NCBI GenBank assembly: GCA_013423325.1
Contig: BLJB01000035.1
Location: forward strand, 124,001 to 188,000
Direction of reading: 5' to 3'
Length of the DNA: 64,000 nt
Source of the DNA: Usnea hakonensis
Lineage: Eukaryota; Ascomycota; Lecanoromycetes; Lecanorales; Parmeliaceae
Positions 35,171-45,626 of this stretch are shown piece by piece. The stretch's first letter is position 1, and each line of letters begins with the position of its first letter. Under the pieces are notes generated by a model that made no database searches, was not told the origin of the DNA, and worked only from the letters and a program-made list of their open reading frames with translations. Made by a program: the position numbers and the translations under genes.

Positions 35171-35892
35171 TGCAGCTCAAGCTTGGGGAAAATTTGAGAT
35201 GTGATGAATACTATGTGATGCAAAAAATGCGCCGAGGAAGTCGCGATGCGCGGTTGCTCGAGTAAAGGAAAGCTCACGCGCTCAATGCGGTCTGTGTTTA
35301 TGTACGGAGTACTCGTACTTGGCGCTCAATGTCTCTCACCTTGCGCGCAGATGTTATTTAGCTAGACTGTGGAGCGCACTGCAATAGAGTCATGATAAAA
35401 GAAATGGTAGATTTGGAGAGCTGGAGAGGGGAAAAGAATACAGAATGGTGGTGTCTAGTTCAATTACCAGCCTCACCAGCCATCGTGTTTACTCTACAGC
35501 GATTCGCGAAACCCAGCCATCGGCGGTTACTGACGCTAAAGTGATCGGCATTCCACACTAACTGTTATAGAGTTAGCCAAGATATCTTTCGGCTGAACCT
35601 CGGGTCTAGGGCTTTTGTGTCCTAAGGTAGAGTTCCGAGGCCAACAAGGGAGAACGGCAAGCTGATACACTTTATAGTTACTGCCACCTAACGCATTCAT
35701 ATTGTTCTCCGGACTTCGGTCCATCACACCATTTCTTATCTACATTCACATCAGAAAATCCATGTCATGAATAATTCTGCAGTAATCGTAATGAGATTTC
35801 TTTTTGACTCGTAAACTCATCTCTCCCCCCGGACACACGACTCTACTACGCAAGCCGAGCTACAACCACAGCCTGCTTCCAACGCCGCCACC
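35171..35892. promoter_or_regulatory. Divergent upstream region CenH3/DER1
   Basis: 722 bp between divergent starts; no gene was seen. It contains the word GTACGGAGTACTCGTAC near 35303-35320, a short inverted repeat about 135 bp upstream of CenH3. Confidence 0.4.
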
Positions 35893-36756
35893 ATGGATAT
35901 CGATAACATGCTTGGTGGCGCCGGGGGAGGAGGGGCGATAGGACAATTTCCATTAGAACAATGGTTCTATGAGATGCCTGCCTGTACACGGTACTGGACC
36001 ACGGCTACCATCATTACATCAGTACTCGTTCAATGTCATGTCATCACGCCGTTCCAACTGTTTTACAGCTTCAGGGCGGTATTCGTAAAGAATCAGGTGA
36101 GCCTCCTGGTTCTGCAAATCCTACACATAGGACGCTGAGTAAAGCAATAGTACTGGCGACTGATAACGACCTTCCTTTACTTCGGCCCCCTCTCACTCGA
36201 TCTCCTGTTCCACGTCTTCTTCCTCCAGCGATACTCTCGCCTTCTGGAGGAATCATCAGGTCGCTCTCCCGCTCACTTCTCATGGCTTCTCCTCTATGCC
36301 ACCTCCCTCCTCCTAGCCCTCTCGCCCATGCTTAGTATCCCTTTCTTAGGATCCGCGTTATCGAGTTCATTGGTGTACATATGGAGCAGGCGAAATCCGG
36401 AGACGAGACTGAGCTTTTTGGGGTTGCTGGTGTTTACGGCGCCGTACCTGCCGTGGGTTTTGATGGCATTCAGCTTGGTGTTGCATGGGACGGTGCCGAA
36501 GGATGAAATCTGCGGGGTCATCGTGGGACACAGTGAGTCTCCGCTGCACGAAATGGGCATGGAGTACATTATTGCTGACTTTCCCATCTCAGTTTGGTAC
36601 TTTTTCAGTGATGTCTATCCGTCCTTGCATGGCGGTCAACGACCCCTCGATCCGCCGCAGTTCTGGAGAAATTTGTTCGAGAGACCGCCGGCTGACACGG
36701 GAGCTGCACCAATCAACAATGAGATTGCAGCGGCTGCAGCGCCGGAAGTGCGATAA
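35893..36756 (+). CDS. DER1: Derlin-type ER-associated degradation protein Der1
   Basis: Exons are 35893-36096, 36151-36532 and 36593-36756 (249 residues), with introns of 54 and 60 bp. It is a rhomboid-like pseudoprotease of the ER membrane that moves misfolded luminal proteins to the Hrd1 ligase. Family features: WFYEMPACTRYWTTATI near the N-terminus, PFQLFYSFRAVFVKNQ|YWRLITTFFYFG across the first intron, then DLLFHVFFLQRYSRLLEE (the WR and helix 2 region of derlins) and YLPWVLMAFSLVLHG. The C-terminus has WYFFSDVYPSLHGGQRPLDP, also conserved in derlins. The start has an excellent context (GCCACCATGG). The tail is Ala-rich. Confidence 0.95.
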
Positions 36757-37075
36757 GCATGGTTTGGGAGGAATGTCCGTCACGACTTGGTTTGCGCGCA
36801 ATGGCAATGGAGCATTTTGAGGCGTTTGGCATGGCCAGCATTGTGCAGGGGTATCTAAAATCTGTACTCCAGGGCATCACTGAGCAAGCGAAGTGGACTT
36901 TTGACCTACGTATCTATGCGGACATGGGTGGTTCGCAGTATAAAACATTTCAGGGAAATTTGAATTTGCTGTGGACATTGGGCGTCGTTCTCTGGATAAC
37001 ATTTTCATTGGTCTATCATGCACACTGGTACCACATCATCACTCCGACCCGGTCTTGCCAAATGCGCTCCCTCCT
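36757..37075. other. Convergent 3' region DER1/FES1
   Basis: A 106-codon forward frame from 36759 crosses this gap and ends at 37079. It has no recognisable domain and is probably 3' UTR. Confidence 0.5.
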
Positions 37076-37729
37076 CTAAGCAGCCTTCCGCGTCGATTCC
37101 TCTCTCAGCTGCTCAATGACTCGATCCACAGCCTCCATGTCTCCAGCATCAATCGCACCCTCGGGTGCTATCCCCTTCGGCAGCGCGTTCAACGCTGCAT
37201 CAAGACCAGGCTGGAAATTTCTGATCTCGCTGGACAATGCATAGATGGCCTTTCTCCTCACAGGCTCATTGGAATCCTGGGTCGAGAGGCGGGTAAGAAC
37301 CGGTATCGCATCCACAGCCAAGAGTCTTGCTTGAGCTTTGACATTGTTCTGCACGGCCGTGCCCACACACCACGCCGCACACCTCCTCAGATCCGCTTCG
37401 TCGCTCTTCAACAGCTGTAGCAGTGGCGCCCACAGACCCAACGCCTCCATGTTGTTCGCATTGTCCAGATTCTCAATCAGTTGCTCGAAGTTGTCGAAGG
37501 CGACGAGCTTCTCTTCGAGCGCGATCTGGGGAGATAGGATGGCGGCCATGGATTCTTTCATCAGGTCGGCATCGGATGGGCCTCCGAAGAGGGTGTTGAG
37601 GGCTTCGGCATTGATGGGGCGGCCTGAGGGGCGCTCGGCTTTGGAATCAGAGGTGGAAGTTGGGTCGGCGGAAGGGTTCTCGGAGTTCTCGATGCCCCAT
37701 TTTAGGAGCTGGTTCATGCCTGGGTCCAT
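37076..37729 (-). CDS. FES1: Hsp70 nucleotide exchange factor Fes1
   Basis: One exon, 217 residues. Fes1 binds cytosolic Hsp70 (Ssa) and promotes ADP release, helping release misfolded clients for degradation. The protein starts MDPGMNQLLKWGIENSE, the usual fungal Fes1 N-terminus; the open frame reaches 37762 only through a non-ATG codon, so 37729 is chosen. Armadillo-like repeats follow: LVAFDNFEQLIENLDNANNM, LWAPLLQLLKSDEADLRRCA with AWCVGTAVQNN, and AIPVLTRLSTQDSNEPVRRK with AIYALSSEIRN. Length is typical. The gene ends near, and converges with, DER1; both concern protein quality control, probably by chance. Confidence 0.95.
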   Translation of the reverse strand: MDPGMNQLLKWGIENSENPSADPTSTSDSKAERPSGRPINAEALNTLFGGPSDADLMKESMAAILSPQIALEEKLVAFDNFEQLIENLDNANNMEALGLWAPLLQLLKSDEADLRRCAAWCVGTAVQNNVKAQARLLAVDAIPVLTRLSTQDSNEPVRRKAIYALSSEIRNFQPGLDAALNALPKGIAPEGAIDAGDMEAVDRVIEQLREESTRKAA

Positions 37730-38893
37730 GATGGAGGTTGGATGGGCTAAAATGGAAGTCACTTGTTGGTTTCTTGCTTTGCACTAAAAAGTTGAAATGT
37801 ACATTTGTGCTCCGTAAGGACTCAATTTGATTTAATTAGCAAAGGACGAGGTTTAACTCTCGAGTTTCTCGGCCTTTTTATGGGTTGTTGTGATTGTTAT
37901 ATCTGTGTTCACAATTGATAACCTAGTCAGAACTGGCATTCGGCTGCGGGTTCATGACGATTTTTCGCGTATGTACTGGTGGCTTCTCTCAACTTCGAGC
38001 ACTTTCCGCGGCCTTCTCTCAAAACTCATGCCACCCGCGAGACTTGACCATCTCGATAGAGAACTTTATCAAGCAATTCATCTAGCCGCGATACTTTAGT
38101 AATCACGACGCTATAATTTCTTTGTCGTCGCTTCCCCGCCTGTGTGGCTGGAAATTAGCGACATTCCGCCCCGCCATCTATTTTTGTTTGGCGAAAGCAT
38201 CAGTGATTCAGTGAACGATCTTCAACCTCAGCTGAAATACCGAATGCGGAACGTGCTTGCCACTGCATTACTTGACAAGAAACCGCTGCCTAGCATGTTG
38301 AGGCTGCTATTATAGGAGTCCTTTGTTTCGAGTTTGTACGCGCGTAATGTGGTAATCCTTTGCGTTGTGAGAGAGGTACGAGTACATATTGTGCTGCCTA
38401 GCAAACGTAAGTCGAGATTGCGTAGACCAACCGATGCCACCAAGAGCCTGAGTTGTGAATGTAGGACGATTGCAACGAATCCGCCGAGCTCCAGCTCCAG
38501 CTCCAGCTATAAATTTGGATGGAAAAGGCAATACGTAGTGTAGAGTACTCGTACAATGAGAAATGAGCGGCAAAGAAAAAAAAAAAAGGCCACTAAGAAT
38601 TTTTAGTAGCGTCGCTTGGCACTCAGTCCCACACTGCCGAGTGCCACAGACCACAGAGAAGGCTCCACCAGCCAACATCAAAACCCAGTGGCTGCATCTA
38701 CTATCTACTTTACCTTACTTTACCTTACCTGCCTCCGCTGTCAACCACTCCCATCACCGACACGTTCTCTTCCACCTTCTCTCCAATCCACTTTTCGGAA
38801 TATTCCTCGCAGAACACACTACAAGCTTTGCAAGCTTCTGGCATATTGCACCCTTTCTTTAAAAGCTATCTTCTCTCAGCATAGTCCGCAGTC
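37730..38893. promoter_or_regulatory. FES1 upstream and actin promoter region
   Basis: 1.16 kb with no supported gene. A CAGCTC repeat lies at about 38486-38508. About 160-190 bp before the actin ATG is a TACTTTACCTTACTTTACCTTACC stretch (38705-38730), followed by C/T-rich sequence up to the start, as in strong fungal promoters. Confidence 0.5.
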
Positions 38894-40493
38894 ATGGAAG
38901 GTAAGCTGATCATTGATACTGTATCTTTACCATTCAACCTGAGCGTATAAGGCCTTCAATACCAGGGGCTGTCTCGTGAGAAAAGCAAAGAGTTACTGCT
39001 AACAGGCTTGGTTCAATCTTTACAGAAGAAGTTGCAGCCCTCGTTATCGACAATGGGTACGTGTCTCCTCGACCGCCAGATACCCAAAGCCACCAATTTC
39101 TCCTTCGCAGTTGATTTCTCCTTCGCAGTTGCTGCAGATAGCAGTCGCCAAGTGGTCATATTTGGGAGTAGTCTTGACGTTCATAGCTGATCGTTGTTAG
39201 CTCTGGAATGTGCAAGGCCGGATTTGCCGGTGATGATGCTCCTAGAGCGGTGTTCCGTGAGTCGCGTGAAGGCGAAGTGGCTACAATCAAGCGGCCACAC
39301 TTCGATCACAGCTTGCTGATGCTTCGTATAGCCTCCATCGTCGGAAGACCTCGTCATCATGGGTATGGTTTCAAATTGCTGCCTCAGATTCTCGGAATCC
39401 GGCGCCTACATATGATATCAAAACTGACCTGCTCCCAGCATCATGATTGGTATGGGTCAAAAAGACTCTTACGTCGGAGATGAGGCACAGTCAAAGCGTG
39501 GTATCCTGACTCTAAGATACCCTATCGAACATGGTGTTGTCACCAATTGGGATGATATGGAAAAAATTTGGCATCACACGTTCTACAACGAGCTGCGTGT
39601 TGCGCCAGAGGAGCACCCAGTGCTGCTCACCGAAGCGCCAATCAACCCCAAATCCAATCGCGAGAAGATGACACAGATTGTTTTCGAAACCTTCAATGCT
39701 CCAGCTTTCTACGTCTCCATCCAGGCCGTGCTCTCATTGTACGCATCTGGGCGTACTACCGGTATTGTTCTTGACTCTGGAGACGGTGTTACCCATGTTG
39801 TTCCCATTTATGAGGGTTTCGCTCTTCCCCACGCCATCTCGCGTATCGATATGGCTGGTCGCGATCTTACCGATTATTTGATGAAGATCTTGGCTGAGCG
39901 TGGATACCCATTCTCAACTACTGCTGAGCGCGAGATTGTACGCGATATGAAAGAAAAGCTTTGCTACGTCGCCCTCGACTTTGAGCAAGAAATCCAGACC
40001 GCCAGCCAGAGTTCCAGCTTGGAAAAGTCATATGAGCTTCCCGATGGCCAAGTCATCACAATTGGTAACGAGCGTTTCCGAGCTCCAGAGGCTCTCTTCC
40101 AGCCAAGTGTTTTGGGTCTCGAAAGTGGAGGTATCCACGTCACCACGTTCAACTCTATCATGAAATGCGATGTCGATGTCCGAAAAGACCTTTATGGCAA
40201 TATCGTCATGGTATGTTCATTATATTACCGCTCATTATGGAAAAACTGGCTGATGTATCTAGTCTGGTGGTACTACCATGTACCCTGGTATCTCGGATCG
40301 TATGCAAAAGGAAATCACCGCCCTTGCTCCATCATCTATGAAGGTCAAGATCATTGCCCCTCCTGAGCGTAAATACTCCGTCTGGATTGGTGGTTCCATT
40401 TTGGCTTCTCTGTCCACTTTCCAGCAAATGTGGATCTCCAAGCAGGAGTACGACGAGAGTGGACCATCTATTGTCCACCGCAAGTGCTTCTAA
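38894..40493 (+). CDS. ACT1: Actin
   Basis: Six exons, 38894-38900, 39026-39056, 39201-39256, 39332-39362, 39439-40210 and 40263-40493, give exactly 375 residues in one frame. The first exon is only 7 nt (ATG GAA G), and four introns crowd the first 40 codons, as in other filamentous ascomycete actin genes. The sequence is essentially canonical: [40 protein letters not shown], then [38 protein letters not shown], the phosphate loop 2 region [20 protein letters not shown], and the C-terminal [10 protein letters not shown]. Actin forms filaments for endocytosis, polar growth and cytokinesis. Nothing appears broken. Confidence 0.99.
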
Positions 40494-40797
40494 GGTACGC
40501 TCGTAGCTAAGGTCCTTCACACTTACGACGCTAGCGCTTACGATAAACAGCAATTACAAGAATGAAATGCGTGCGTTTGAGAGCGTGTCATTGTCCAGGA
40601 AGCCAGGGGTAAGATCATGTTACCACGAGCTTTAGATGCTGTCATGAGCAGATCGTGGACCAGGAAATTGGAGGAAGTGGTGGCAATTTCTTAGACTTCG
40701 AGGGCGAAAGCTGTAGCCATTAGTTGCACGTTTTGCATTAGCTTGCTTAGCGAAAAGAGAAGACAAAATTTTATTCAGTTCTTGAAATTGATGCTTT
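40494..40797. other. Convergent 3' region ACT1/CENP-I
   Basis: No gene was seen. It contains 3' UTR sequence of actin and of the CENP-I gene. Confidence 0.5.
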
Positions 40798-43140
40798 TCA
40801 TGCCTTCGATGCCTTTGCTCTAGCTACCACATCCTGTCCACCTTTCATCCCTGGCATGGTGGCTGCCCCAAAATCTGCAGTACCATGAACACCTACATTC
40901 TCTAACCAGCTCAGCACAAGCACCCTGTACTCCTTCCACCCCATTTGCACACCGCCTTCCCTTCCCAACTGCGCCAAACTTTTCATCGAGATTGGTCCAG
41001 CATGCCTCACCGCTACACTACCCGGCTGCTTATCCTCAGCGCCATCCTCCACCTCGCGGAAAGCGGCAATGCTCAAGGCCGACAGGCCTGGATGATGGCT
41101 CAACGAAAAGAGACTGGTCAGCGGTTGGGGCGGATCCATTCCGCTCGTATACGTCGAAAGATTAGTCACGACCGCTGGCGGCATCAGGCAGCCCAACGCG
41201 TGGCCGTCCGCCGCATTGAAGGCCCGAGAGCGGAAAAGCAGGTTGCATGTATCCATCAAGGCGGCGTTCAAGGATTCGATTTGCTGTTGATCCCGGGCTG
41301 TGCCGGCGTTGGCTTCGAAAGCGCGTTTCCAGCTCGTGAGGAGCGAGCAGAGGCGGGAGAGGGACGAGAGGGATGGCGAGAGGAAGATGATGAGGTAGGT
41401 TGTTAGGGGGGGAGGTGGGGGGAGGGGTATCGATAGGGGTGGCGCGACCAGGGGCGGTAGGGTGGAGAGGTAGGTTAGTATGAGGGAGGTGGTGGATGCG
41501 GTGGGGGATGCGGCGAGGAGGGTCTGCGTTAGGAGGGTTGTGTGGCTGGTTAGGGAGAGGAGGGTGGTTATTTGGGGGGTTGGTGGGGGGGATGGCGCGG
41601 AGAGGAGGTGAGCGGTCCATTTTGTTAGGAGGGTGGTGTAGAAGGTTAGGAGGGTGACGAGGGGGTTGGTGGTTGGGGTTGGTGGGGCGCTGAGGAGGGC
41701 GTTTTCGAGAGGGGTGAGGAGGGTGGTTTGGATGGCTGTGATTCGTGAGTGGATGTCTGATGTTCAGCAGTGGGGGAACTACCAGAGAATGATTCGAGGG
41801 AGAGGTAAGATAAGAGGTCTAAGATGATTTGTTGGTTTTGCGGTGGTCGCCATTTTGAGATATATTCTTCGAGGAAGGTTATTACGGGTTTGGGTAAGGT
41901 CTGAAAGACAAATTTAGCACGCGCTCCGTCAACAAAAGTCGCGAATCTCTACGTGCTCGAAGCGCTCGGAATTTTGACTACCTACCTTGCTGTATTGTGT
42001 ATATGCTAAAGCCTCTTCCAGAACCTCCGCCAGTGGCTTCTTCGCCTCTCGGCCACTCCTTAAGCTGTCGAGTTGCTGCGTGAAAGCTTTAGACAGGCAC
42101 TCATTGACGTCCTCTGTGTGAGTATCCTCGGAGTGAAGCATCAGGTATCGTTGCAGTACAGGGTCGTCGAGGTCTGAGGTTGCTAGCCCTGTGATTCTGA
42201 TCTTCTCGACGGTGTTAACTAGATCTCGCGCGTTATCGATCCGGTCCAGACTGTAAGATCCCTCTACTGAGGCTGATATTCTCAGTTTCTTCGCTCCTCG
42301 GCGGAATGATGACATTGCCGCCGGTCGATGCAGGTGATCCGCAGACAGGGACTCCGATCTCTCCAGGATTTTTTGGAGCTGACTAGCCCAATCAGGGTTG
42401 GGATGCGAAAACTCGGGAAGTCGGCCACCTGCTTTCTTGACGTCTAGGATTCCTGGAGCATAGGTATCATAAATCTGGATGAGTTTTGATAAAGCAGGCT
42501 CCCGCCCAACTTTCTTGCTGAGCTCTTGCAGCATTTGGACTCGGAATGGTCTGACATGTTTCCTCCTGGTTATCTGGGCAAGAAGAGGGCAAATATCCGC
42601 ACGTAGCGTAGTCATGTCCAAGAGATTGAAGAAAACGCTGTATAAAGTAGATAAGATGGAAGGATCTTCTAGAACATCGTAAATCATGATCATCCATTTG
42701 AGCAGCAATTGTTGGTTGGACACTGAAGCTTTTCGGCTGCCACAGCCCAAGCCATTTGCAACGATACATATCAATTGAGAGGGAACCAGAGCAGCAGGAT
42801 ACAACGTCTTGATTAATGCCTTTTGAGCCGTTTGGTCGAGAGCATTTGCTAATGTCAGAACCTCAAGAAATCGCTTCAAGGTTGCGGTCTTTAAGCCATG
42901 TTGCTGAGCATGAGATTGAATGGTTTCAATATGAGTTTTCAACTCGGGATCGTTCTTTTTCGTTCGAGTTTCCGATGCTGCTTATAGCGTCAGAATGTTT
43001 CTAGTCAGTCCAGGATAGACATGAATGTGCCTGATACAACATAATTGATTGCTTCTTCGAAGATGCCGTCTACAGATGATAATTAGCAATGACCTTGTTT
43101 TTCCTGAAAAGGGGTCTTGACCATCTACTGCTGAAGGCAT
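40798..43140 (-). CDS. Inner kinetochore protein CENP-I/Mis6
   Basis: Well-supported exons are complement(41986-42980, 41783-41900, 40798-41735). Probable N-terminal exons are complement(43122-43140) and complement(43038-43069); their join to the third exon is off by one base in my model, so the start region needs transcript data. CENP-I/Mis6 is part of the constitutive centromere network that recruits CenH3 and outer kinetochore proteins. Diagnostic segments: LFNLLDMTTLRADICPLLA, then RRKHVRPFRVQMLQELSKK, PALSKLIQIYDTYAPGIL, FSHPNPDWASQLQKI and DLVNTVEKIRI; towards the end, LMDTCNLLFRSRAFNAAD and LSHHPGLSALSIAAFR. The 47-bp intron 41736-41782 is preferred over a 26-bp alternative that keeps the same frame. 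The last exon has an extreme Thr/Leu/Pro-rich stretch encoded by C-rich codons. Confidence 0.88.
41395..41735 (+). repeat. Strongly G-rich tract on the plus strand inside the CENP-I gene
   Basis: The plus strand has many GGG to GGGGGGG runs over about 340 bp (for example near 41407-41428 and 41582-41592). The sense strand of the gene is therefore C-rich. The runs are closely enough spaced to permit G-quadruplexes. It is coding sequence, not an insertion. Confidence 0.75.
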
Positions 43141-43721
43141 ACCGATTCTTTTCTTGGCAAGAATCCGCTATATGAGCTCTAGCATTTCATGAATCGTGGC
43201 TGTGCTGATGTTCAATATTAATGCCAGGACTTAAAGTCTAGCGGAAGGACACAGTTTTCCGACGGCCTTCAGACAGCTTATCGATTTGATAGCGTGCTGT
43301 GAGAAAGACCCTGATCAGACGACAGAGAAGATGATGCTTGACACGGGCTCGCCAAAGGTTTGGCATCTGCAGTAGAAGGCAAGATCAAAGTAAAAGCTGA
43401 ATGAGTACCAATCAACCTCTTACGCTTGGTGACTTTCTTGTTTGTGCCCTGTGAGTATCAGAAAGATCACTTGCCGCACGGAAGCAGCCACCCAAATTCT
43501 GTTCGCGCTTACAAGAAGATGGACATGTCTCGGCATTCAATTTCGCGCAAGATATACAACGCAAGTCGTCTTTCGTCGCCAAGTCGGATTCATTACGTGG
43601 GGCTCACACACGACCTTTCTTTGAAAAATGACACGTTTACAGGACATGTCTCCTATATTGAAATCCTGCTTGCTTAAAATGGTGGAAATCACTAAGAGAT
43701 CCAAGGTCCCGGCCGGACACA
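43141..43721. other. Divergent intergenic region CENP-I/secreted protein
   Basis: Only short frames (up to 83 codons, 43426-43677) with no motif. No repeat was seen. Confidence 0.4.
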
Positions 43722-44453
43722 ATGCTTTTCATCTTGTATTCGAGCTTCGTCTCGACCCTTTTCACACTACCGTGCATAGCGAACACTCTTGATCTAGGTA
43801 CTGGTACTCCAATAGCTTTGAACTCAACCAACAAAGCAAACACCACCTTTCCCTTCGCAAACCTTGTTAACATTACCGATACTCTTGAAACAAAAAGAGG
43901 CTGCTTCCACCAAGCCCCACCAACCGAGCCTCAGCTCTTACCCGCGAAATTCGTTGACTGCATCAACGCTGCGAACCAAATCGCTGCTGGTGACACCTAT
44001 AAACCTATAAACTTCCGCCGAGACCCCAATGCTACCTTCGCTCTTCCGAATTCATTCGAATACAGAACATGCCTTATTCGTCTCGACATGGTCAGTGCTG
44101 AGGCTGAAGATTTCTTCTACGTTGGACAGATTAGGGATATGGCGATTGCAATTGCGAGAAGGTGCACCACACTTGCCAAGGCTAGGGGTGGGGTGGGATT
44201 TGCAGGGCCAAAACAGCTGATGGAGGTTTTGGTGTTGGGGAGGGTGTAAGTGCACATTTCGAAGCGAAAGCTTCCCAATCGTATCATTGGTTTCGAGCCG
44301 CAGGCAATGGCTCTATTCTGACCCCTAGACTTTATCGAAACTGATGATAGGTTGCCTCAAAGAAGCCATACTAATTCGGAAATATGCAGATGGCCTTTCG
44401 AGAACGAAAACTTGAATATTGTTGGCCTCGATGACGATGATGCTGTTGCTTGA
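43722..44453 (+). CDS. Small secreted pro-protein with Kex2-type site and four cysteines
   Basis: Exons are 43722-44245 and 44390-44453 (195 residues). The intron 44246-44389 has a perfect GTAAGT donor, a TACTAATT branch site and acceptor ATGCAG. Without splicing the frame ends two codons later. The signal peptide is about MLFILYSSFVSTLFTLPCIA. A propeptide with three N-glycosylation sequons (Asn34, Asn40, Asn50) follows, then a Lys58-Arg59 dibasic site directly before Gly60-Cys61. The mature part has Cys61, Cys80, Cys117 and Cys148 and the segments FVDCINAANQIAAGDTYKPI and DFFYVGQIRDMAIAIARRC. It resembles a family of uncharacterised fungal secreted proteins. Two disulfides and Kex2 maturation are inference. 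The C-terminal exon is acidic (GLDDDDAVA). Function is unknown; an extracellular or host-facing role is possible. Confidence 0.75.
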
Positions 44454-45626
44454 TGGACTTGTGGACCGTAAAACCAGCTCCTTTTGATGCGCTCGCACCA
44501 CTGATTCAGAGACACGGAGACCGTTATGGCCATCTAATCTTTGACCCTGGAGGACAAATAGTGCCCTAAAATGGATCTTTCACTAGCACTACCGGATAAA
44601 ATGGAATCATTCCTCTCTAACGGTCCAAATTGCAGATTTCTGCCATCAATACCGAAGTACAAATGCTTTCCAGATCTTCGCCTTCGAACGATGAGCCAGA
44701 CCAATCGGAAGCTACAAATCTTGTGTGCTTTGTTTCGATAGAAGTTTTATTACAATAACTGTCAACACTGAGGACCTTGGTCTACGCAAGGTTGGCCCTG
44801 GTAGATCTCAACAATTTGAATTGGAAGTGCGCTCCTGCACAAAAGAAGCAGACTCGCTTGGGGCGCGCTTTGCAAGTTGTTCAAAATCGTATCGACGAGC
44901 CATCCGTGATGCTAAGTGAAAGAATCGAGCAAAATCTCATGCATGGAAAGGGAGTTACCCAGCGACGATCCCATCCTCTACATTAATTAGAATCGTGTAT
45001 TCATTCTGATTGATATCTACAACATCTTACCAAATCATACTAGATGGGACTCCGCAGTTTTGAAATCTTTTGTGACATCTTGCATGTGCCGATTTGGATT
45101 CTTCAGCCTCTCCATAGGCATGGACTTTTCAACAATTCTCCAGCTAAATATATCCATGAGGTACCGCACAATTTAAGGCCGAGCGGACAAGTAACACGAT
45201 AAATATGGAATACTTATGGTAACACATGCACTCAGTCCTTGATCATATGCGCGAACTCCGAGGTGGTCTGGCCCAGGAACAAGACCCGATGCGCGATCCT
45301 AGCTCATATCTGACATCCATGGTCCGATGATTGCTCAAAGCCATTCCCTGTATCATCTCCGCTACTTCCTACCGGCGTCCCTCAGGAGCATGAGCTATGC
45401 TTTTCAGCATTTCACCCTGCCAACAGTCCATCAAGCTATGCTCTGCGCCAACAGATTCTTTGTCCGCGTACAGATAGTAAGAGCGAGCGTGGTCATGGAT
45501 AGAAAAGAGCTAAAGGAAGGAGCACGAAACTTGCAATGGACTTTTGTCAATACCTTTGAGCGCTTCTTTGTAGACGACATATAAGGGATTGACACATTCG
45601 GTAGTGATGCATTCCGTGTGCCTGAT
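44454..45626. other. Intergenic, no gene seen
   Basis: 1.17 kb with frames no longer than about 96 codons, none with a recognisable domain or splice-consistent extension. Confidence 0.45.

Noticed and set aside
41736..41782. Alternative 26-bp intron in CENP-I (acceptor at ACATCAG)
   Set aside because: Too short for fungal splicing. The 47-bp version with acceptor CACAG keeps the same frame and is normal in size.
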